Notes under the pieces: model-generated
Seen by the model: only the letters and a program-made list of their open reading frames with translations
Told to the model about the DNA's origin: nothing
The model's database searches: none
Shown here: positions 7,138-10,212 of the stretch, in pieces
How the letters are laid out: each line of letters starts with the position of its first letter
How positions within the stretch are numbered: position 1 is the first letter of the stretch
Program-made: the position numbers and the translations under genes
Assembly (NCBI GenBank): GCA_947589655.1
Contig: CANQCE010000028.1
Location: 1-10,212 of the forward strand
Reading direction: 5' to 3'
DNA length: 10,212 bases
Source of the DNA: an uncultured Clostridia bacterium
GTDB taxonomy: Bacteria > Bacillota > Clostridia > Christensenellales > UBA1242

Positions 7138-8352
7138 ATGAAAATTTTAATTATCAACGCAGGAAGTTCATCACTGAAATATCAACTTCTTGACATGAAA
7201 GACGAAAGTGTGCTTGCAAAAGGAAATTGCGAAAGAATTGGGCTGAAAGACCCTGTTATTAACTATAAAGTGAATGGGCAAACCACCACTTTTGAGGGCG
7301 CAAAAGACCATGTTAGTGCAGTTGAAAGAGTTTTGGAACTTTTGACAAGCAAAGAATATGGCGTTATTAAAAGTTTGAACGAAATTGGCGCTGTTGGGCA
7401 CCGCGTTGTTCAGGGCGGATGGCTTTTTAAAGAGAGCGTTCTTGTAACCCCAGAGGTTTTAAAAAATCTTAAAAAACTTGATGAACTTGCACCACTTCAC
7501 AACCCTGCAAATGTTATGGGCGTTAAGGCTTGCCAAAAAGTTATGCCAAACATTCCACATGTGCTGATTTTTGACACCGCTTTCCACTCCACAATGCCTG
7601 AAAAAGCATATATGTATGCAATTGATTATAAAGACTACGAAAAATATCATGTTCGCAAATATGGTGCGCATGGTTCTAGCCACAGATTTATCACTTTGGA
7701 GGCCGCTCGCGTTATGGGCAAAAAGCCAGAGGATGTAAACTTGATTATTTGCCACCTTGGCAATGGGTCTTCCATAACAGCAGTGGAAAATGGAAAGAGT
7801 GTTGATACAACCATGGGGCTTACACCGCTGCAAGGCGTTATGATGGGCACACGTTCTGGCGATATTGACCCAACCGTTGTGCAATATCTTGGCAAAAAGA
7901 AAAAATACGATGTTGACCAAATGCTCACATATTTAAACAAAAACTGCGGTCTTTTGGGCGTTTCTGGCGTTTCTTCTGACCAGCGAGAGGTTATTGCAAA
8001 GGCAAAGGCTGGCAATGCTCGTTGTCGTTTGGCACTTGATATGCTTGCACACTCCATCAAAAAACATCTTGGCAGTTACATGGCGATTTTGAGCAGAGTT
8101 GACGCCATTGTTTTCACAGGCGGAATTGGCGAAAACCGTGACGACACTCGTGAAGCAGTTTGCACAGGTCTTGAAAACATGGGGATTGTGCTTGACAAAA
8201 AGAAGAACGCAAACTTTAGGCGCGGCGAGGTGGAATTAATTTCTTCGGCAAAATCTAAGGTGAGGATTTATGTTATCCCAACAAATGAAGAACTTATGAT
8301 GGCTCGCGAAACAAAAGCGATTGTTGACGGCCTGAAAAAAGCAAAGAAATAA
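7138..8352 (+). CDS. ackA: Acetate kinase
   Basis: This cytosolic enzyme converts acetyl phosphate and ADP to acetate and ATP, completing the pathway begun by pta. The ATG at 7138 lies six bases after AAGGAG (7126-7131). The 404-residue protein has the family's full set of sites: NAGSSSLKY (7-15), GHRVVQGG with R89, FDTAFH with catalytic D146, YGAHGSSH with H178, CHLGNGSS with H206, GTRSGDID with R239, FTGGIGEN, and TNEEL with E384. HRVVQGG has Gln92 where many members have His; this position is not among the known catalytic residues. The gene ends 102 bases before rpmF with no good hairpin between, so some read-through into rpmF is possible. The frequently found yceD (DUF177) gene is not present downstream. 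Confidence 0.97.
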   Translation: MKILIINAGSSSLKYQLLDMKDESVLAKGNCERIGLKDPVINYKVNGQTTTFEGAKDHVSAVERVLELLTSKEYGVIKSLNEIGAVGHRVVQGGWLFKESVLVTPEVLKNLKKLDELAPLHNPANVMGVKACQKVMPNIPHVLIFDTAFHSTMPEKAYMYAIDYKDYEKYHVRKYGAHGSSHRFITLEAARVMGKKPEDVNLIICHLGNGSSITAVENGKSVDTTMGLTPLQGVMMGTRSGDIDPTVVQYLGKKKKYDVDQMLTYLNKNCGLLGVSGVSSDQREVIAKAKAGNARCRLALDMLAHSIKKHLGSYMAILSRVDAIVFTGGIGENRDDTREAVCTGLENMGIVLDKKKNANFRRGEVELISSAKSKVRIYVIPTNEELMMARETKAIVDGLKKAKK

Positions 8353-8381
8353 AAGATTTTTAGAAAATGAGCCAATTTGAC

Positions 8382-8410
8382 TTGACAAAACTGTTTTTTT
8401 GGCTTATAAT
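8382..8410 (+). promoter_or_regulatory. Consensus sigma-A promoter of rpmF
   Basis: TTGACA (8382-8387) and TATAAT (8405-8410) both match the consensus exactly and are 17 bases apart. Expected start is near 8417, with a leader of about 38 bases. This should be a strong promoter, as suits a ribosomal protein gene. Confidence 0.9.
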
Positions 8411-8454
8411 CATAAGCAGACTGAAAATAAATTGCACAAAAAAGGAGAAAGAAA

Positions 8455-8655
8455 ATGGCAGTTCCAAAGCACAAGGTTTCAAAACAGAGAAGAAATACAC
8501 GCAACTCTGCAAACTTTAATGTTGAAGCACCAACACTTGTTGAGTGCCCAAAATGTCACGAGCTTAAAAAGCCTCACACTGTTTGCAAAAACTGCGGAAC
8601 ATATAAAAACAAAACTGTTGTTGAAGATAAAAAGAAAAAAGATAGCAAAAAATAA
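8455..8655 (+). CDS. rpmF: 50S ribosomal protein L32, zinc-binding form
   Basis: L32 is a small protein of the large ribosomal subunit. The 66 residues begin MAVPKHKVSKQRRNTRNS, the typical L32 opening. The pairs CPKC (33-36) and CKNC (46-49) form the C+ zinc site. The tail is Lys-rich (VVEDKKKKDSKK). The ATG at 8455 follows AAAGGAG (8441-8447) by seven bases. An overlapping frame starting at 8399 lies partly in the promoter and is not real. The gene has its own consensus promoter and ends in an intrinsic terminator. In many Bacillota yceD precedes it and plsX follows directly. Here neither holds: plsX is separated by the HTH module. Confidence 0.97.
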   Translation: MAVPKHKVSKQRRNTRNSANFNVEAPTLVECPKCHELKKPHTVCKNCGTYKNKTVVEDKKKKDSKK

Positions 8656-8659
8656 AAAT

Positions 8660-8680
8660 CAGGCGTTTGCCTGTTTTTTT
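8660..8680. terminator. Terminator after rpmF, probably bidirectional
   Basis: CAGGC (8660-8664) pairs with GCCTG (8669-8673) around GTTT, followed by seven T (8674-8680). On the minus strand the same hairpin is followed by ATTTTTATTTTTT, so it can also end the HTH operon, whose last stop codon lies 25 bases away. Confidence 0.85.
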
Positions 8681-8704
8681 ATTGCCTAAAATGTTTGCAA
8701 AATT

Positions 8705-8908
8705 TTAATCTTCCAACCCAATAAGATAGTCGGCAGAGACTTTAAAAAACAACGCTAAATTTTTAAGGTTGATAATGCTAGGGATTCTGTCGCCATTTTC
8801 CCACCTGATAATTGTGCTGTCACTAACACCAATTTGTTTCCCAAGTTCTTTTGCAGAAATCCCAGTTTCTATGCGTAAGTCTTTAAGCCTTTCACAAAAA
8901 ATTTTCAT
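8705..8908 (-). CDS. Cro/CI-type HTH regulator, third tandem copy
   Basis: This is a 67-residue single-domain XRE-family DNA-binding protein, the last gene of a three-gene tandem array. The HTH covers about residues 18-38, with helix 2 SAKELGKQIG (18-27) and recognition helix region DSTIIRWENG (30-39). The C-terminus is FFKVSADYLIGLED. It is about 69% identical to the first copy and 61% to the second by my count, so it is the most diverged. Its loop 39-46 (GDRIPSII) differs from the DQI-E/D-ATIG of the others. The ATG at 8908 begins one base after the TGA of the preceding gene; its ribosome binding site GAGG lies within that gene's final codons. Its own final codons are GAA GAT TAA and so lack the embedded site, as expected for the last cistron. 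Target DNA is unknown; dimeric repressor action is inferred from the family. Confidence 0.88.
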   Translation of the reverse strand: MKIFCERLKDLRIETGISAKELGKQIGVSDSTIIRWENGDRIPSIINLKNLALFFKVSADYLIGLED

Positions 8909-8909
8909 T

Positions 8910-9113
8910 TCAGTCCTCTAATCCGATAAGATAATCGGAAGAAACCTTAAAATATTCTGCCAATTTTTTCAAATTGCCAATTGTTGCGTCTATTTGGTCG
9001 TTTTCCCAACGCGTGATTGTTGGTCCGCTGACACCAATTTTTTCGCCGAGTTTTACAGTTGACAAATGTTCTTCATTTCTTAATTCTCTTAATCTTTCGC
9101 CAAAAATTTTCAT
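8910..9113 (-). CDS. Cro/CI-type HTH regulator, second tandem copy
   Basis: This 67-residue XRE-family protein is the middle copy. Helix 2 is STVKLGEKIG (18-27) and the recognition helix region is GPTITRWEND (30-39). It is about 79% identical to the first copy (14 differences in my count). Twelve of these fall in residues 9-34, which hold the DNA-contacting helices; only two fall in residues 35-67. The DNA for the C-terminal half is almost unchanged from the first copy, with a 44-base identical stretch at 8944-8987. The ATG at 9113 follows the upstream TGA by one base and uses the GAGG in TTAGAGGACTGAAATG. Its own last codons carry the same embedded ribosome binding site for the third copy. 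Gly30-Pro31 at the start of the recognition helix is unusual next to Asp-Ala and Asp-Ser in its sisters. Confidence 0.88.
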   Translation of the reverse strand: MKIFGERLRELRNEEHLSTVKLGEKIGVSGPTITRWENDQIDATIGNLKKLAEYFKVSSDYLIGLED

Positions 9114-9114
9114 T

Positions 9115-9318
9115 TCAGTCCTCTAAACCAATAAGATAGTCGGCGGAGACCTTAAAATATTCTGCCAATTTTTTCAAATTGCCAATTGTTGCTTCAATCT
9201 GGTCGTTTTCCCATCTTATAATTGATGCATCACTTACTCCAATGGCTTCTGCCAACTTTTTTGCAGATATATTTTCTTCTTTTCTCAATTCCTTTAATCG
9301 TTCACCGAAAATTTTCAT
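9115..9318 (-). CDS. Cro/CI-type HTH regulator, first tandem copy
   Basis: This 67-residue XRE-family protein is the promoter-proximal copy. The HTH covers about residues 18-38: helix 2 SAKKLAEAIG (18-27) and recognition region DASIIRWEND (30-39). It ends in YFKVSADYLIGLED. No other domain is present, so it resembles phage Cro or a minimal autorepressor. The ATG at 9318 has only a weak site (AAAGGA about nine bases away), so translation of the first cistron may be modest. It diverges from the small gene at 9424. The 105-base gap between them holds an 18-bp AT palindrome and an inverted repeat that are candidate operators. I infer that it represses its own operon and/or the divergent gene. Confidence 0.9.
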   Translation of the reverse strand: MKIFGERLKELRKEENISAKKLAEAIGVSDASIIRWENDQIEATIGNLKKLAEYFKVSADYLIGLED

Positions 9319-9332
9319 AATTTTTATTCCTT

Positions 9333-9350
9333 TTTTTATTATAATAAAAA
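9333..9350. promoter_or_regulatory. 18-bp AT palindrome upstream of the HTH operon
   Basis: TTTTTATTATAATAAAAA is a perfect palindrome. It contains a minus-strand TATAAT (9343-9338) placed 20 bases before the HTH start codon, which could be the operon's -10 box. No convincing -35 lies upstream. Because it is pure A/T, chance is a real possibility. Confidence 0.35.
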
Positions 9351-9364
9351 TTTTTATAAAATAC

Positions 9365-9394
9365 TTGACCGCTGAATATGTGTAGTGTTATAAT
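9365..9394 (+). promoter_or_regulatory. Promoter of the small divergent gene (extended -10)
   Basis: TTGACC (9365-9370) and TATAAT (9389-9394) are 18 bases apart, and TG plus one base (9386-9388) makes the -10 extended. Expected start is near 9401, followed by AAAGGAG at 9411-9417 and the ATG at 9424. Confidence 0.8.
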
Positions 9395-9402
9395 ACACAT
9401 AT
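9376..9402. promoter_or_regulatory. Inverted repeat over the -10 box, candidate HTH operator
   Basis: The arms ATATGTGTA (9376-9384) and TACACATAT (9394-9402) are perfect 9-bp inverted copies with a 9-base spacer that contains most of the -10 box. A protein dimer bound here would block RNA polymerase. The adjacent Cro/CI-like genes are the obvious candidates for binding; that assignment is inference. Confidence 0.65.
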
Positions 9403-9423
9403 GTAGTTAAAAAGGAGTTTTTT

Positions 9424-9672
9424 ATGAAAAATGAAATTGATGCAAGAAAAATTTTGTTGGATGAGTTTTTTGAACAAAAACCAACGCAAAAGGCGAAAGA
9501 GTATTCCGCAAAAATAGTGGAATTGGAAAATGTGCTTTTTTCTTCGTTAAGCGCAGAGCAGCGCAAAATTTATGACGAAATCACCTATTTGCAGGAGGGG
9601 CAAGAGATAGTTTATCAGCAGAGTTTGATAGACTTTTGTTTTGATTTTTTATGTTCCGTTTTTTCAAAATAG
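9424..9672 (+). CDS. Small acidic helical protein of unknown function
   Basis: This is an 82-residue protein with an ATG six bases after AAAGGAG (9411-9417) and a strong promoter upstream, so it is very likely expressed. The sequence is largely helical: residues 7-17 (ARKILLDEFFE), a Lys-rich turn (18-26), a long helix about 26-60 with the pattern AKIVELENVLFSSLSAEQRK (29-48) then IYDEITYLQ, and a hydrophobic end LIDFCFDFLCSVF (68-80). The layout weakly resembles small clostridial proteins grouped as DUF6809, but I cannot confirm this. It diverges from the three HTH genes and carries an inverted repeat over its -10 box, so it is probably their regulatory target. It has no signal peptide; the hydrophobic end is too short for a confident membrane segment. 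No terminator was seen before plsX. Confidence 0.75.
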   Translation: MKNEIDARKILLDEFFEQKPTQKAKEYSAKIVELENVLFSSLSAEQRKIYDEITYLQEGQEIVYQQSLIDFCFDFLCSVFSK

Positions 9673-9710
9673 AGCAAAAACCTTTTTCTTGTGTTTTGGG
9701 GCGTTTTCTT

Positions 9711-9740
9711 TTGACTTTTTCCGCACGTTTTTGTTATATT
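9711..9740 (+). promoter_or_regulatory. Promoter of plsX (extended -10)
   Basis: TTGACT (9711-9716) and TATATT (9735-9740) are 18 bases apart, with TG plus one base at 9732-9734. A second possible -10, TATAAT at 9747-9752, has no good -35. Having its own promoter fits plsX being cut off from rpmF. No FapR-like operator was seen. Confidence 0.65.
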
Positions 9741-9782
9741 ATTCTATATAATATTCTTTATTTAATATAGGGAGAGAGCAAA

Positions 9783-10212
9783 ATGAAAGTTGTTGTGGAT
9801 GCGTTTGGCGGCGACAATGCACCGTTGGAGGTTGTGGAAGGTGCGCTGCTTGCAGTTAAAAAGAACAAAAATTTGCGAGTTATTTTAACAGGTGACGAGC
9901 AAAAATTAAACGAAATTTTGCATGGGCGTGGCGAGCGTATTGAAATTGTGGATGCAAAAGAGGTTATTTCTAACGATGATGCCCCAACCATTGCCATTAG
10001 GCAAAAGAAAAATTCATCACTTGTGCGTGCTTTTGACATTTTAAAAGAGAACGAAGATGTTGTTGGGCTGGTTTCAGCAGGCAGCACGGGGGCGGTGCTT
10101 ACGGGGGCAATTTTAAAGATTGGTCGCATTAAAGGCATTTCTCGTCCAGCACTTGCACCAATTTTGCCAACTGTAAACGACAAAGGCGTTATGTTGCTTG
10201 ACTGCGGTGCAA
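9783..10212 (+). CDS. plsX: Phosphate acyltransferase PlsX (3' end outside window)
   Basis: PlsX makes acyl phosphate from acyl-ACP and phosphate; PlsY then uses it to start phosphatidic acid synthesis at the membrane. The first 143 residues are present. The opening MKVVVDAFGGDNAP matches the family start. Further conserved blocks are APTIAIRQKKNSSLVRAF (about 67-84), GLVSAGSTGAVLTGAIL (about 97-113) and GRIKGISRPALAPILPT. The ATG at 9783 follows AGGGAG (9769-9774) by eight bases. The frame runs open to the window edge, about 43% of the usual 330 residues. DegV (3107) could feed the same acyl phosphate pool through FakA. Downstream acpP and rnc would be expected in Clostridia but are not visible. 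Confidence 0.95.
   Translation, partial: MKVVVDAFGGDNAPLEVVEGALLAVKKNKNLRVILTGDEQKLNEILHGRGERIEIVDAKEVISNDDAPTIAIRQKKNSSLVRAFDILKENEDVVGLVSAGSTGAVLTGAILKIGRIKGISRPALAPILPTVNDKGVMLLDCGA

Larger units (their letters stand above)
8705..9318 (-). repeat. Three tandem 205-bp gene-sized repeat units
   Basis: The start codons lie at 9318, 9113 and 8908, exactly 205 bp apart: 67 codons, a stop and one spacer base. Units 1 and 2 share 44 identical bases in a row (9149-9192 and 8944-8987, again offset by 205). This points to tandem duplication, with sequence exchange or recent copying of the 3' halves of the genes. Confidence 0.9.

Noticed and set aside
403..8352. Evidence for acetogenesis from fhs plus pta-ackA
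   Set aside because: Pta-AckA occurs in most fermenters, the fhs protein is atypical, and no CODH/ACS or other Wood-Ljungdahl gene is in the window.
8399..8689. 96-residue plus-strand reading frame overlapping rpmF
   Set aside because: It begins inside the rpmF promoter, runs out of frame with the clear L32 protein and crosses the terminator.
8656..9782. Prophage or integrative element between rpmF and plsX
   Set aside because: Cro-like genes suggested it, but there is no integrase, structural gene or direct-repeat attachment site, and flanking genes are intact.
9758..10183. 141-residue minus-strand reading frame opposite plsX
   Set aside because: Shadow of plsX; no recognisable protein and no ribosome binding site.

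Overview
The window looks like chromosomal DNA from a low-GC Bacillota bacterium, most likely an uncultured member of the Clostridia. The evidence is the strong AGGAGG-type ribosome binding sites, the sigma-A promoters (often TGnTATAAT), a DegV protein, a YlbJ-type membrane protein, and the clostridial neighbourhood pta-ackA-rpmF-plsX. No rRNA, tRNA, CRISPR array, transposase or integrase was seen.

Left part (1-3106): the C-terminal end of an unrecognised protein closes with an intrinsic terminator. A divergent formate-tetrahydrofolate ligase (403-1962) follows under its own promoter. Converging on it, with an 8-bp overlap of the 3' ends, is a family 2 glycosyltransferase with a helical-repeat tail (1955-2995, minus).

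Middle (3107-5948): a DegV/FakB-type fatty-acid-binding protein has its own promoter and terminator. Next is a single reading frame that joins a complete HIT (histidine triad) domain to a complete RNase HI domain (4071-4991). I see this fusion as the most unusual protein in the window. A YlbJ-like membrane protein faces it on the minus strand.

Right part (5967-10212): a well-formed promoter drives pta and then ackA, which interconvert acetyl-CoA, acetyl phosphate and acetate with ATP formation. rpmF (ribosomal protein L32) follows with a consensus TTGACA-N17-TATAAT promoter. plsX, which starts phospholipid synthesis and commonly lies directly after rpmF, begins only at 9783. Between them sits a small regulatory module: three tandem 67-residue Cro/CI-type regulators on the minus strand, repeated at an exact 205-bp period, and a divergent 82-residue protein of unknown function. 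A perfect 9+9-bp inverted repeat covers the -10 box of that small gene and is a good operator candidate. The DUF177 (yceD) gene often found between ackA and rpmF is absent.

How the genes fit together: fhs (formate/one-carbon), pta-ackA (acetate, ATP), DegV and plsX (acyl phosphate and fatty acid use) fit a fermentative anaerobe. The fhs protein has lost several signature residues, so its activity is uncertain. The HTH triplet plus its small partner looks like a compact autoregulated switch inserted into an otherwise housekeeping neighbourhood.
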